This document shows, piece after piece, positions 33,771-44,540 of a stretch of DNA of 64,000 nucleotides. The notes below the pieces were generated by a model. It had not been told where the DNA came from. It did no database searches and saw only the letters and a program-made list of their open reading frames with translations. Location of the stretch: NCBI RefSeq assembly GCF_014633365.1, contig NC_068352.1:17579310-17643309 (forward strand), read 5' to 3'. The translations under genes were made by a program, and so were the position numbers. The first letter of the stretch is position 1. Every line of letters begins with the position of its first letter. This stretch comes from Diospyros lotus. Taxonomy: Eukaryota; Streptophyta; Magnoliopsida; Ericales; Ebenaceae.

Positions 33771-34121
33771 TGTCATGAACCTTGGGATGAGCTAGGGTAT
33801 GAGAGGAAGATCGAGAATATTAAGAGAAGAACTTAGGGGAGAAATCAGTTGGGAGGGAGAGAACAGCAAGAGATAAGGGAGGAGATCATCGAGAAAGAGA
33901 GAGAAGTATTAGAGAGAAATAGAGTTTTCAATTCATTTTCATCATGCCCACTTCTTATAGCTAAGGCAATATATATATAGCCTCATTTAGCTACCAAACA
34001 AAGCTCTCCAACCACCTAAGCTACAAGACAAAAGGGAAAAGACAAAAAGAGAAAAATATCCTAACAAACTATTACAACCCTATTACAATAATAACCTTCT
34101 ATTATTCCTTGGGTTATGACA
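33771..34121 (-). repeat. LARD-2 5' LTR
   Basis: 351 bp; plus strand TGTCATGAACC to GGGTTATGACA. Very close to 31122-31481 by eye, the length difference lying mostly in the GAGA tract. Confidence 0.9.
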
Positions 34122-34977
34122 TCGACTTATAGATCTTAGCCAGACATGATGAAAGAAGTGCAAAAACCTATAAGTATCTTCTTTTCTCTCTACATTTCTC
34201 TTCCTCTCAATCCATCTCCCTTTTATAAAGCATGGTTACAATTTTCAATCCAATTAGGTTGCCAAACTTAATTAGGCTACCTAACTTTATCAAATTAGGC
34301 TACCTAACTTAATTAGGCTACCAAATTCAAAGTCTTCCCTAGAATTCCAGCACATGTTTTAGTTGCTTGGCACATGATATTTAACTCCTTCTAGAAGTTA
34401 GAACAAGACTTTACAAGCCATGCAAAACTAATTGATTTTACAGCTCCAGAATTCCAGCATATATTCCAGACCATTTTCAGATAGGAAAATGATTTTTCTT
34501 GACTTTGGTCCCTTCATAAAAATTGTAGCTTGAGATTTGTAGATGAATTTGGGCTTTTGAATCGCCTCAATTGGACATTGGAAGCCTTAGAAACGCACTT
34601 TTTAATTTTCTGGTTCGAGCAGGAATTCTGCCTTGTAGTTTCGGATTTCTACACTCTTTTAAATGTAATGTTTGAAAACTCAAACGAAATTGGATTTTGG
34701 TCCATAATACCATTATGGAAAGATCAGAAAGTCTACTTCAAGTTCAGTGAAGAGAATGTTTTCATTCTAGAGTTTCTTCCAAGTCAAAAACCTGCAAGAA
34801 GCTTAGAAGGTCATTATTAAAAATGCTGAATTTTTGGCTTTTAAACATAACTTACTAAAACTTTATCACTAATGTCTTATAGATAAAACATTATCACAAA
34901 TAAACACCATAAGACATAAAACATATTAAATAGACTAAATGTAAGGAGAATAAAATTATAAAATTATGATTTTATCA

Positions 34978-35558
34978 AATTCCCCCACACTTAGCTTTTG
35001 CACGTCCTCGGGCAAAACTACAAAACATGACACACACTAATTCCCCCAATGACACCAAAAACATCACATATCATAATCAAAAACAACCCAAAGAATCAAA
35101 CATTATAACACATCATGAACTAAACACACTTATCAAACTCAAACTAAAATAAACAAGAGATTTTCATTCAAAAAGCAATCAACAAGTAAGGTAGACCCTC
35201 ACATGTCACTCATACTTCACTCAAGTGTTTAAAGGTTAGAAACATTTCACTCAAATTCAACTCATGCTCAATTGCTACTATAAACTTGCTTGTTCATCCA
35301 ATCTTTATTACCAAAATCACAGGCCATACACAAATCAAATGGTCTTTAATAAGATTGTAATGGGACTAAGGTAAAGGTAGGATATAAAGGGAAAAAAGTT
35401 AAGACCTAAGAAATTAATAGAGCATTTAGAAATAGCGTGGGTTAATTAAGCACTAAGGACCCAAAACCATAACCAATAGCCAAACACTCTTCGTTTCTTC
35501 CTTCCTTATTCCTTTATTCAATTCAAAGGTCATAAGTTATGTCTTTGCACCTTTTATA

Positions 35559-35592
<34 letters not shown>

Positions 35593-36290
35593 TTTTGCAT
35601 AATATCATAATCATTCCCCAAATACATTCCACTTCATCAATAATACAACCATAACAAATCAACAATAGCATCTCCAAACTCATTCAATTCACTGTTCTTT
35701 TCAAAACCCATCAAATAATTCCAAATGCTCTACTAATCCAAAGGTAGGTAAAACATAAGGATAACAAATGAAAACAGTTTACGGCTCATAAATAAGGATT
35801 GTTGAGCAAAGAAAAGGACAACAGGCTCAAAATAGGTATACTAAAGTCAATTATGTAAGGTTGGCTTTTTAAGTCAAGTGGCTATCAATCCTACATGCCA
35901 TTTTCATCTTTATGTATACACATGAATCAGTAACTTTGACTAGTATTAGAAGCAAGTTTTATAGCAATCTTACATGAATGAACATCACTCCAAAAGAAAA
36001 CATGAGATTGCCATGTATGTTTCGATCTCAAAAAGCTCAAGAGCTCACCCAGAAGTGTTTTTCGGTTTACCAACACATTTTAATACTCTTCAAAATCAAA
36101 CTCAAGTCAATTCTAGCCTAAGTATGCAAGTTATTTGTTCAATCATGTTATGACATTCTCACCTCAAGTCAATTTAAGTTTATAACATATGAATCCTTGA
36201 ACATCATTGGGGAAACATCCTAGACATCCTAAAAATTTAAACACATACGAATGCAAACAAAACATAACCTAAATGCTCTTAATTATTGTC
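34978..36290 (-). other. Athila-type 3' untranslated region
   Basis: On the minus strand ...TTTTGCCCGAGGACGTGCAA, then AAGTGTGGGGGAATTTGATA leads into the LTR, the usual polypurine end of Athila/Tat elements. The remaining 1.3 kb is AT-rich, without open frames of interest, as expected of the long 3' non-coding region of these elements. The right boundary with LARD-1 is approximate. Confidence 0.65.
35555..35597. repeat. (TA)n followed by poly-T
   Basis: About ten TA units then about 22 Ts. Simple-sequence repeat. Confidence 0.95.
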
Positions 36291-37230
36291 TAAAATTTTT
36301 GTAAAACCACTGCAACTTCTGAACCGAGAATTACTACTCCATTTTGGTTATGATCGGTCTTGATTTCAACAACAGAGACCAATCAAACTCGCTGGAATTA
36401 GCTGTTGTGCTTCGGCTTGCTGACCCACACTACCCAACCTCATAAAATAGCTGCAATCAACTTGCTCTTCCGCTTCGCATCAGTCAACCCGAACAAACGA
36501 TCGCCTGACCACATTTAGTGATCTTCAATTCTCCAGCAAAATCAACTGCTAGGCAACGAATCCAATTTCGCCTTCTGGCTCGCCTATTGCAAAAGTCTCC
36601 TACACTCGCCTCGCCTTCATGATCGACTACAACAACAATTCACCATGTCATTCCACCTTCAATAGTCGCTTCGTTTCACCTTCAAAGTCGCAATAGCCAA
36701 GATTGATCGGCTGCCTTGTTCACATGCATGCCTTCTTTCTCGCTATCTTCTCTCGCTCAAAATGAATTCAAGATTGCCCGTATAGTCGCTACCCAATCAC
36801 CGACCACTGGACCAATGGAGTCGCCTCAAGCCCTGTTGCCTCAATCGCATACTTCCTTTAAACTCTCATGCCTGAGTCGCCTAAGTCCGCAACAATTGCG
36901 ACTTATATCGTTGGACTGCTTCACCCTCTGACTAACTCACGCCCCTTCGAAACGTCCACTACTGTCGTGGACGCCTGGTGGTCCGCTTAACCCTCTAATA
37001 GATTTTTGCTTCTCGCGAACGACGTCCAGTCACATCACCCTACCAACCGCTTCTCACAAACGACGGTCGTTAGCTTCTCTAGCGTGCTCGCTGGTCCTCC
37101 GTCCAATTGCAAGACCGTCAGCTTTGGTCGGAATCACCTTCCGATCCAAATGAGCAGCACATCACTGAGCCCCAATCGAATTCGCCTTCAAATCGGAGCC
37201 ACAACAGAAACACGATCGGGGATGGTACCG
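36291..37230 (-). other. LARD-1 untranslated leader
   Basis: CG-richer region between the LARD-1 primer-binding site and the point where Athila sequence begins. It resembles the LARD-2 leader in composition and position. Open frames (36716-36931, 37006-37236 on plus) are not supported as genes. Confidence 0.55.
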
Positions 37231-37241
37231 CTTTGATACCA
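37231..37241 (-). other. LARD-1 primer-binding site
   Basis: Minus strand TGGTATCAAAG, one change from TGGTATCAGAG, three bases from the 5' LTR. Confidence 0.75.
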
Positions 37242-37244
37242 ATT

Positions 37245-37604
37245 TGTCATGAACCTTGGAGATGAGCTAGGGTATGAAAGGAAGATCGAAAATAAAAAGG
37301 GAAGAACTTGGGAAAGAGATCAGTTGGGAGGGAGAGAATAGAAAGAAGATGAGGGAGGAGATCACCGAGAGAGAGAGAGAGAGAGGGGGGGAGAGGGAGA
37401 AATATTTGAGAGAAATAGAGTATTCAATCCTTTTTCAGCATGCCCCCTTCCTATAGATGAGGCAATATATATATAGCCTCACTTAGCTACCAGACAAAGC
37501 TTTCTAACCACCTATAAGCTACAAGACAAAAAGGGAAAAATATCCTAACAAACTATTACAACCCTATTACAATGATGCCCTTCTATTGTTCCTGGGTCAT
37601 GACA
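37245..37604 (-). repeat. LARD-1 5' LTR
   Basis: 360 bp; plus strand TGTCATGAACCTTGG to GGGTCATGACA, with a (GA)n/G stretch near 37,369-37,400. Pairs with 4336-4682 by shared variants. The 60-aa open frame in it is not a gene. Confidence 0.88.
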
Positions 37605-38210
37605 CCTCGCCATTTAAATCCTATATGGCATCCAATGGAATTCTTCACCAAACTTCGTGTCTTGGAACCCCACAACAAAATGGGGTGACTGAATGAAATA
37701 ATCATCATTTAATTAATTGAGACCACCTGCACACTTCTTCTTCATATGCATGTTCCAATTCAATACTGGGATGATATTGATTTAATTGCATGTTACTTAA
37801 TTAACCAAATGCCATCTCCTGTCCTTAATGACCAAATTCCCCATTCTGTTCTTTTTCCTCGGGTTGACATATATTCTCTTCCTCCTTGTATCTTTGGGAG
37901 TACCTGCTTTGTTCGCCATCTTGCCCTAGGTAGTGATAAGCTATCCGCTCGTTCTATCAAATGTGTATTCCTAGGTTATTCACGCCTTCAAAAGGGGTAT
38001 CATTGCTACTCTCCTCAATTAGCTCACTATTTTGTTTCAGCAGATGTTACCTTCTTTGAGTCCTCTCCTTATTTTCCCTTTTCATCTGAGGTCTCTAAGT
38101 TCGTGTCTACTGGCTTACCTTTGCATGTTCCTTTTCTTGACCTTTCATCTTCTCCTTCTCCACTGCCCTCTACCTCTTGCCTTGATCACCCCGATCTTTA
38201 GGTCTATCAA
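37605..38210 (+). pseudogene. Copia-1 integrase, C-terminal part
   Basis: Resumes the integrase interrupted at 4335: CLGTPQQNGVTE near 37,650 holds the third catalytic residue (Glu), followed by two stops, then frame 37746-38201 with YWDDIDLIACYLINQMPS and FGSTCFVRHLALGSDKLSAR, the usual end of copia integrase and its C-terminal GKGY/GYS-type region (FLGYSRLQKGYHCY). Linker to RT from 38,110 is Ser/Pro-rich. Confidence 0.88.
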
Positions 38211-38469
38211 TGATATCCTCAACCTGTTGCCCAACCAGCAGCGCCTGTCGTCGCTAGTCCAAGGGAGTCGTCCACTGACTCATCCTCTATGCCCATTAGT
38301 TCTTCCTCCTTTAGTCCATCACCCTCGATTTCTAATCTTGACTTACCTATTGCTCTTCGTAAAGGTACTCGTCATTGCACCACTCTCCATCCCATTTCAC
38401 ATTTTGTTAGTTATAATTGTTTGTCCTTGACGATTCTGCTTTTGTTTCTTCTTTATCTTCTATTTCTCT

Positions 38470-39340
38470 TCCTAAATCTATGAAGCTCTTTCCCATCCAG
38501 GGTGGCGAGCTGCTATGGTTGAAGAAATGTTTGCCTTGCATTCCACTGGCACTTGGTATCTCTTCCCAAGGGTAAGTCTATTGTTGGTTCCCGCTGGGTT
38601 TACACTATTAAAGTTGGTCCTGACGACTGGATTGATCGCCTTAAGGCTCACCTTGTTGCTAAAGGATACACTCAAGTTTTTGGCCTTGATTATGGCGATA
38701 CATTCTCTCTTATTGCTAAGATTTCCTCTGTTCGCCTTTTCTTGTCTCTTGTTGCTATGTTTTACTGACCTCTTCATCAACTGGACATCAAGAATGTCTT
38801 CCTTTATAGCGATTTACATGAAGAGGTGTATATGGAACAACCTCCTGGCTTTGATGGTCAGGGGGAGTCTAGGTTGGTCTATTGCCTTCAAAAATCCTTA
38901 TACAACTTAAAATAGTCTCCTCAAGCTTGGTTTGGTCAACTCAATTCAAATGTTCTTTAGTTTGGGTTAATTCGTAGTGAAGCTGATCATTCTATTTTTT
39001 ATCGCTCTTAGTCTAGCCGCCATATTCTTCTAGTGGTATATGTTGATGATATAGTACTTACGGAAGATGATGATGTTGGTATCACTAAATTAAAGACACA
39101 TCTTCACCAACAGTTCCAGGCTAAGGATCTGAGTTCTTTGAAATATTTTTTGGTTATTGAGGTAGCTCGGTCAAAGCAAGGCATCTATATTTCTCAAAGA
39201 AAGTATGCCTTGGATATGCTAGAGGAGACAGGGTTGCTTGGATGTAAGCTAACAGATACCCCTATGGATCCGAATATTAGACTGTTACTAGGACAGGGGA
39301 GCCTCTTTTTAACCCTGGGCGCTACTATCAACTAGTTGGG
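38470..39340 (+). pseudogene. Copia-1 reverse transcriptase (broken)
   Basis: Pieces of the copia RT in order: [16 protein letters not shown] near 38,511, GSRWVYTIK then [20 protein letters not shown] (38,590-38,710), QLDIKNVFLYSDLHEEVYME with the first catalytic Asp (38,780-38,840), LYNLK, then the active-site box VVYVDDIVL at about 39,030 and DLSSLKYFLVIEVARSKQGI. At least four stops or shifts. Makes cDNA in intact elements; dead here. Confidence 0.88.
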
Positions 39341-40018
39341 AACTTAATTACCTCACAGTCACACATCCTAATATTTCATTTGTTGTGAGTGTGGTAAGTC
39401 AGTTCTTTAATTCACCTTGTGATAGTCACTAGGATGCAATGATTCGTATTCTTCGATACATTAAGGCTGCCCCCAGCCGGGTGTATTGTATAAGAATCAT
39501 GGACACAATCAGATTGTGGGACATACGAATGTCGATTGGACAGAATCACATAGTGACAGATGATCCACATCTGGATACTGTGTATTTGTGGGTGGAAACC
39601 TAGCCTATTGGAAAAGTAAAAAACAAAATGTTATCGCCAAGTCCAATGCAGAAACTGAATATAGGGCAATGGCCGTAACAACATGTGAGTTAATGTGGCT
39701 AAAACAATTAATTGAAGAGTTAGGAGTTACACAGGTCAAGTCTATGCAATTGATTTGTGACATTCAGGCTGCAATGCATATTGCTTCTAATCCTATGTTT
39801 TATGATAAAACCAAGCATATTGAAATTGATTGCCACTTTGTTAGAGAAAAGGTGTTCTCTGGGAATATAGTTACAACATATGTGGGTTCCAACGATCAAT
39901 TGGTTGATTTACTCACCAAGTCGCGTAGAGATCCTCGTGTGAATTACATTTATACCAACCTGGGCATGAAACATGCTCAATATATATGCTCCAGCTTGAA
40001 GGGGAGTGTTAAATAAGA
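39341..40018 (+). pseudogene. Copia-1 RNase H and polyprotein end
   Basis: RNase H: SPCDSH region at about 39,410, frame broken to 39,588, then YWKSKKQNVIAKSNAETEYR with the conserved Glu, LICDIQAAMHIASNP with the Asp, and DKTKHIEIDCHFVREK. Ends LKGSVK then stop at 40014-40016. GAAGGGGAGTG at about 39,998-40,008 is the polypurine tract. Confidence 0.88.
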
Positions 40019-40035
40019 TAAGTAAGGGTTTGATA
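40007..40035 (+). repeat. Copia-1 3' LTR remnant
   Basis: TGTTAAATAAGATAAG follows the polypurine tract and is the expected LTR start, but it is cut within about 30 bp, where a reversed LINE fragment begins. The exact end is uncertain. Confidence 0.5.
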
Positions 40036-40263
40036 GAATACACATTACTTTATTCACAAACTCTATTATAGATTTTTACAAGTCTAAGATACCATACACA
40101 TATCTCTTTATTTATCTCCTAACCTTTCTATCAGATGTCTAATAAGTAGGTAGCTTCCATCATTGACCTACTAGGCATAAAATTAAATTGGTTCTCGAAG
40201 GCCTTGGTTTCTTTCCTCAACCTTCCCTCAATTACCCTCTCTCAAAGTTCCAAAGCATGGATT
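40036..40263 (-). pseudogene. RTE-type LINE reverse transcriptase fragment
   Basis: Read on the minus strand, from 40,263 downward: ALEL-stop-ERVIEGRLRKETKAF, ENQFNFMPSRSMMEATYLL, then after a shift KEICVWYLRLVKIYNRVCE. These align with 42,250-42,470 of the neighbouring LINE ([20 protein letters not shown] ... [20 protein letters not shown]). More decayed than that neighbour, so an older insertion in the opposite direction. Confidence 0.75.
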
Positions 40264-40349
40264 ATTAACTTGACCCCCAAGCCCGGATAAAGGAGGAGGG
40301 TTGTGTTAGGTAACCGATAGCCAACATAAAACTTAGTCGGATCCAAAAC

Positions 40350-41576
40350 ATGAACTCTAGACAAATTATGAAAAAACGTTTGGACGTGGGCGTAACCCTT
40401 CATAGCGACGTGCTACACTGCCCGCGTGTAGTGTCAGGTGAGCTAGGACCGCTGCATCGGCGCCCGGATGTAGTGACAAATGAGCAAGGGTTCCCACATT
40501 TGCTTGGACGGATGTGGGTAAAGAAGTTAGTCCAAAATCAAAATCAAAACCAAAACCAAAAACAAAATCAAAAACAAAATCAAATTCAAAGTCAAAACCA
40601 AAAACAAAATCATAGATTAAGGATTGGGTCATGGAACATAGGAACATTAACAGGCAAAGCTATGGAAGTGGTAGATGTGATGATTAGGAGAAAAATTAAT
40701 ATTATGTGCCTTCAAGAGACGAGATGGGTAGGGAAAAAAGCAAAAACTTTGTCAGAAAATGGATATAAAATATGGTACACAGGAAATGATCGAGCAAAAA
40801 ATGGAGTGGGGATCATTATGGATAAAAGCTTAGTAGATGAGGTAGTGGATGTAAAGAGAATAGAGGATAGGATTATTATGATGAAGGTTATTCTAGGAAA
40901 AATGACTATGAATATCTTTAGTACATATGCACCACAAGCGGGGTTAGGTGAGGAGATAAAAGCAAAATTCTGAGAGGACCTAGAGGGACTCATACAAATG
41001 ATACCAAGAGGAAAGAAAGTGATTATAGGAGGTGACTTAAATGGTCACATGGGTAGAGACGGAAACGGCTATAGAGAGGTACATGGAGGGTATGGATTCG
41101 GGAAAATTAATAATGAGGGTAAGTTTATTCTAGATTTTGCAATGGCATATGGACTCATCATAACCAATACTAGGTTCAAAAAACGGGACGAACACTTAAT
41201 CACATATAAAAATGTCACATCAAGCACCCAAATAGATTATTTCCTCATGAGACAAGAGGACCGGGTATGTTGTAGGAATTGTAAGGTGATACCGGGAGAG
41301 TGTTTGACTACTCAACATAGACTTCTAGTACTTGACGTCCAAGTAAGAAATTGGAAGAGAAAAAATCACATAAAACAAAATTCAAGAATCAGGTGGTGGG
41401 ATATAAAAGGGGAGAAACAACTAATCTTCAAAGAAAAAATAAGGGGTAGAAGAGAATGGAATGGAGAAGGACAGACAAACCAAATGTGGAGAGAAATGGC
41501 TAATGCCCTGAGAAACACAGCAAAGATAGTGCTTGGAGAGACAAATGGTAGAGCCCCTAACCTTAAGGAGTCTTAG
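40350..41576 (+). pseudogene. RTE LINE endonuclease (broken)
   Basis: AP-type endonuclease that nicks target DNA. Frame 40350-40973 begins with a low-complexity Asn/Gln/Lys tract, then LRIGSWNIGTLTGK (catalytic Asn), ICLQETRW-like IMCLQETRWVGK (catalytic Glu) and MNIFSTYAPQAG. TGA at 40971-40973. Frame 40998-41576 continues with IIGGDLNGHMGRD (Asp/Asn), TRFKKRDEHLITY, STQIDYFLMR and LTTQHRLLVLDV (the His). Ends TAG. Confidence 0.85.
40527..40617 (+). repeat. Low-complexity tract (caaaay)n in LINE
   Basis: About 14 units of six bases (caaaat, caaaac, caaaaa) coding alternating Asn-Gln/Lys-Gln. Just upstream of the endonuclease core. Confidence 0.85.
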
Positions 41577-41591
41577 TGGTAGAATGAAGAA

Positions 41592-43467
41592 GTGCAATTG
41601 AAAATTAAAAATAAGAAAAATTGCTATAAGGCTGTATATCAGTGCAACAATAAAGAAAATCAAAAAAATTATAAAGAATCAAAAAAGGCAGCAAAAAAAG
41701 CTGTTAGTGAAGCAAGGTCAAAAGCATACGAGAATCTATATAAACGACTTGATACAAAAGATGGAGAAAGGGATATATATAAATTAGCTAAAGCAAGAGA
41801 AAGAAAAACAAGGGATTTAAATCAAGTGAAATGCATAAAAGATGAAAATCAAAATGTATTAGTGAATGAGGGAGCGATTAAGGAGAGATGGAAGGAGTAT
41901 TTCACAAAATTATTCAATGATGATGGCGACACGAGTTAGGTTGGGACATCTTAGTAACTCCGAAGGAAATGTGAGCTATACATTTTATCGACGCATAAGT
42001 CCAAATGAAATAAGGCAAGCATTAAAAAAGATGAAAAATCATAAAGCGGTGGGACCGAATAATATACCAATAGAAGTATGGAAATGCATGGGAGAAGAGG
42101 ATATCTCCTGGCTAATGAAATTATTTAACGCGATTTTTAAATCAAAAAAAATGCCAAATGAGTGGAGGAAGAGTACTTTGGTCCCTATATATAAGAACAA
42201 ATGAGATGTTCAAAACTGTGAAAATTACAGAGGAATTAAGTTAATGAGCCATACCATGAAACTTTGGGAGAGAGTAATAGAGCAGAGGCTTAGAAAAGAA
42301 ACAGAGGTCTCAGAAAATCAGTTTGGTTTCATGCCCGGTAGGTCAACAATGGAAGCTATATACCTACTGAGGCGCCTAATAGAAAGGTATCGGGATCATC
42401 AGAAGGACCTGCATATGATGTTTATAGATCTAGAAAAGGCCTATGATAGGGTCCCTAGAGAAGTATTATGGAGGGTTTTAGAGAAGAAAGGAGTCCGAAT
42501 AGCCTATATACAAACCCTTAAGGACATGTATCATGGTGCAAAGACAAGGGTCAGAACATGCGGAAGGGATACTGAACCGTTTAAAATTACAATAGGATTG
42601 CATCAACGTTCTGCACTAAGTCCATACTTATTTGCTTTAGTAATGGATGAACTCACTAAAGATATTCAGACAGATGTGCCATGGTGTATGCTATTTGCAG
42701 ACGACATAGTGTTGGTGGATGAAACAAAAGAAGGAGTGAACACTAAGCTTGAGATATGGAGAAACAATTTAGAATCTAAGGGATTTAAATTAAGCAAAAA
42801 GAAAACAGAATATATGGAATGTAAATTTAGTAAGAATGCAAGAGTGAAGGATGTTATAATAAAATTGAAAGACCAAATCTTACAAAGAAAAGACTATTTT
42901 CGATATTTGGGATCAGTGATTCAAAAAGATGAAGAAATTCACGAGGATGTCACACATAGAATTAAGGCAGGTTGGCTAAAATGGATAAATGCATCGGGGG
43001 TGTTATGTGATGGTAAAATCCCATTAAAATTGAAAGAAAAATTCTATAGGACAGCCATAAGACCAGTTTTATTGTACGGCTCAGAATGTTGGTCAGTCAA
43101 ATACCAACATGAGCAAAAGACGAGTGTAGCGGAGATGGGGATGTTAAGATGGATGTGCGGCCATACAAGAAAAGATAAAATTAGAAATGAAGTTATTCGT
43201 AATAAGATAGGAGTAGTGCCAATAGAGGAGAAGATGAGAGAGACTAGACTAAGATGGTTTGATCATGTGAGAAGGAGACCAAGAGACGCTCCTGTGAGGA
43301 GAGTTGATGAAATAGAACAATTAATCAAAAAAAGAGGCAGAGGCAGACCTAAGAAGACTTTGAGGGAGACATTAAAGTTTGATATGAAGTGTATGGATCT
43401 CAACGAAGATATGACAAAAGATAGAAATACATGGAAGTCTGGAATTCATGTAGCCGACCCCACATAG
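41592..43467 (+). pseudogene. RTE LINE reverse transcriptase (broken)
   Basis: Three frames: 41592-41939 (Lys-rich linker), 41866-42204 (RT start: KAVGPNNIPIEVWK, PNEWRKSTLVPIYKNK, then TGA) and 42244-43467, 407 aa: [35 protein letters not shown] (Asp), [17 protein letters not shown] and the active-site [10 protein letters not shown] near 42,690. The C-terminal part ([20 protein letters not shown] [19 protein letters not shown]) is typical of RTE elements. It copies LINE RNA at the nicked target; broken here by one frameshift and one stop. Confidence 0.9.
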
Positions 43468-43510
43468 TGGGATAAAGGCTGGATATGTTGTTGTTGTAAT
43501 AATAATAAAA

Positions 43511-44027
43511 AGGAAAGTAGCATAAAGGATTTAGAGCTGAAAACTCACAGAATTAAACAGCCCTTTTTCTTATTTGAGAGAGAGAGAGTAGAGAGCTCCA
43601 GTGAAGAGGAATGCTCTACTCTAATTCAACTATTTATAGCCTCTTTCTCCAGCCTACTTACCATCTGAAAACCACACCCTTTTCTAGTTATAAGGGCCTA
43701 CATGCTGACAAATTACATTACAACAATTGTACACAAACTGATAATTTTGCATAGAAATCAGATGAATTATTGGTGGCATGCCACCAATAATGGGGGCTAG
43801 TCACCAATAATGGAATGTCCACCAATATTGTAGTCTTCCAAATGGAATGTTTCTCGGGAGGTTGGAAATGTTTTGCCAGGCACCAATAATTGATGTTTTA
43901 TTTATTTATTTATTTTTTTACACTTTTTCTAGCCTGGTGATAAGGTTGCCAAAATTGCTTTTTACTGAACCGATAAGGTTCACACAACTGACTTTAATTC
44001 TGATGCACGTCTTGCTGATTTTGGCTG
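43511..44027. other. No gene seen
   Basis: AT-rich. A (GA)n run at 43,574-43,589, ctatttatagcctc near 43,630 (TATA-like on plus) and three copies of caccaataat between 43,778 and 43,895. I cannot assign it. Confidence 0.5.
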
Positions 44028-44540
44028 TTATTGAGAGAATAATCCAAAATAGTCATCTCCATTTGGAATCAAGATCTGGCTCTTGAGTAGACCCATCTGA
44101 ATGGGTCGACCAAGCTTGATCAACCATTTGCTAGAGGATTTCAGCAAATTCTTCTTGGATTTTGGCCTGAGAGACAAACACTTAACTGATGTCAGAGGAG
44201 ACTGAGATCCTGAGATACTTCTGATTGCTTGTCTTTTTTCCATAAGAAAGGATTCTGCTGGAACCAATTTAATACTTCTTCCTTGTTGATCCTTGAGATA
44301 TCATAATCCCACCATTTAATTTTAATATGATTAACAAGACATTACTAGGATCTAATTTCATGAACTTGATATTCAAGGAGAAGAATCCATGAGACATTGA
44401 ATTGTTGTTGGCAATAACAGAACAAGGATGGATAAGTATGCCATAGGTCTGGTAACTGAGCCCCTGCGTTGAAGAGATCATAGCTTTTTTAACTGATGGA
44501 GGAAGGTTGGACCAAACTAATGCCACCAACTAAAGAGTTT
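44028..44540 (-). pseudogene. Unidentified coding remnant, possibly endogenous pararetrovirus movement-protein region
   Basis: Minus-strand frames 44269-44529 (VWSNLPPSVKKAMISSTQG, SYQTYGILIHPCSV) and 44028-44267 join in series with one frame break near 44,268. Composition and spacing look like real, decayed coding sequence. The closest impression I have is the movement-protein part of caulimovirid polyproteins integrated in plant genomes, but I cannot confirm any diagnostic motif. Its counterpart at 44609-45341 faces the other way. Confidence 0.35.

Larger units (their letters stand above)
31122..34121 (-). mobile_element. LARD-2: complete 3.0-kb gag-only gypsy-derived element
   Basis: Exactly 3000 bp. 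LTRs 31122-31481 (3') and 33771-34121 (5') in minus orientation. Perfect target duplication TCGAC at 31117-31121 and 34122-34126. Primer-binding site for initiator Met-tRNA at 33755-33767 (minus TGGTATCAGAGCC), polypurine tract at 31482-31497. The internal region has only a short gag-derived frame and a long untranslated leader. It depends on another element's enzymes, by inference. Confidence 0.92.
30385..34977 (-). repeat. Athila-type 3' LTR, split by LARD-2
   Basis: Minus-strand Athila LTR: TGATAAAATC at 34977 running down to gcattt near 30,385, missing the terminal cgacacgcatca. Own sequence is 30385-31121 plus 34127-34977, about 1590 bp, close to the 1601-bp partner at 12967. The target of LARD-2 (TCGAC) is intact in that partner near 13,822-13,826. 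On the right, CAAATTCCCCCACAC is the reversed polypurine tract. Confidence 0.85.
4336..37604 (-). mobile_element. LARD-1: gag-only gypsy-derived element, heavily nested (umbrella)
   Basis: Minus-strand LTR element inserted in the Copia-1 integrase. LTRs at 4336-4682 (3') and 37245-37604 (5') begin TGTCATGACC and end GGTTCATGACA in element orientation. Flanks CTTCG (4331-4335) and CCTCG (37605-37609) look like a 5-bp target duplication with one mismatch, and the host integrase frame resumes beyond. Its own sequence is 4336-5032, 11731-12966 and about 36291-37604; everything between was inserted later. It keeps a gypsy-type gag but no pol that I can find. A sister copy, LARD-2, is at 31122-34121. 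Confidence 0.85.
40264..43510 (+). mobile_element. RTE-clade LINE, near full length
   Basis: Non-LTR element with endonuclease then RT, and the plant RTE 3' end: CCCACATAGTGGGATAAAGG, then a (TTG)n/(TAA)n tail to about 43,510. 5' end near 40,270 (cccggataaaggaggagggt). No clear target duplication found. Coding frames are broken in at least four places. Confidence 0.85.

Noticed and set aside
13124..34820. Two nearly identical 96-aa open frames (13124-13414 minus and 34530-34820 plus)
   Set aside because: Both lie inside copies of the Athila LTR, on its non-coding strand; no domain recognised.
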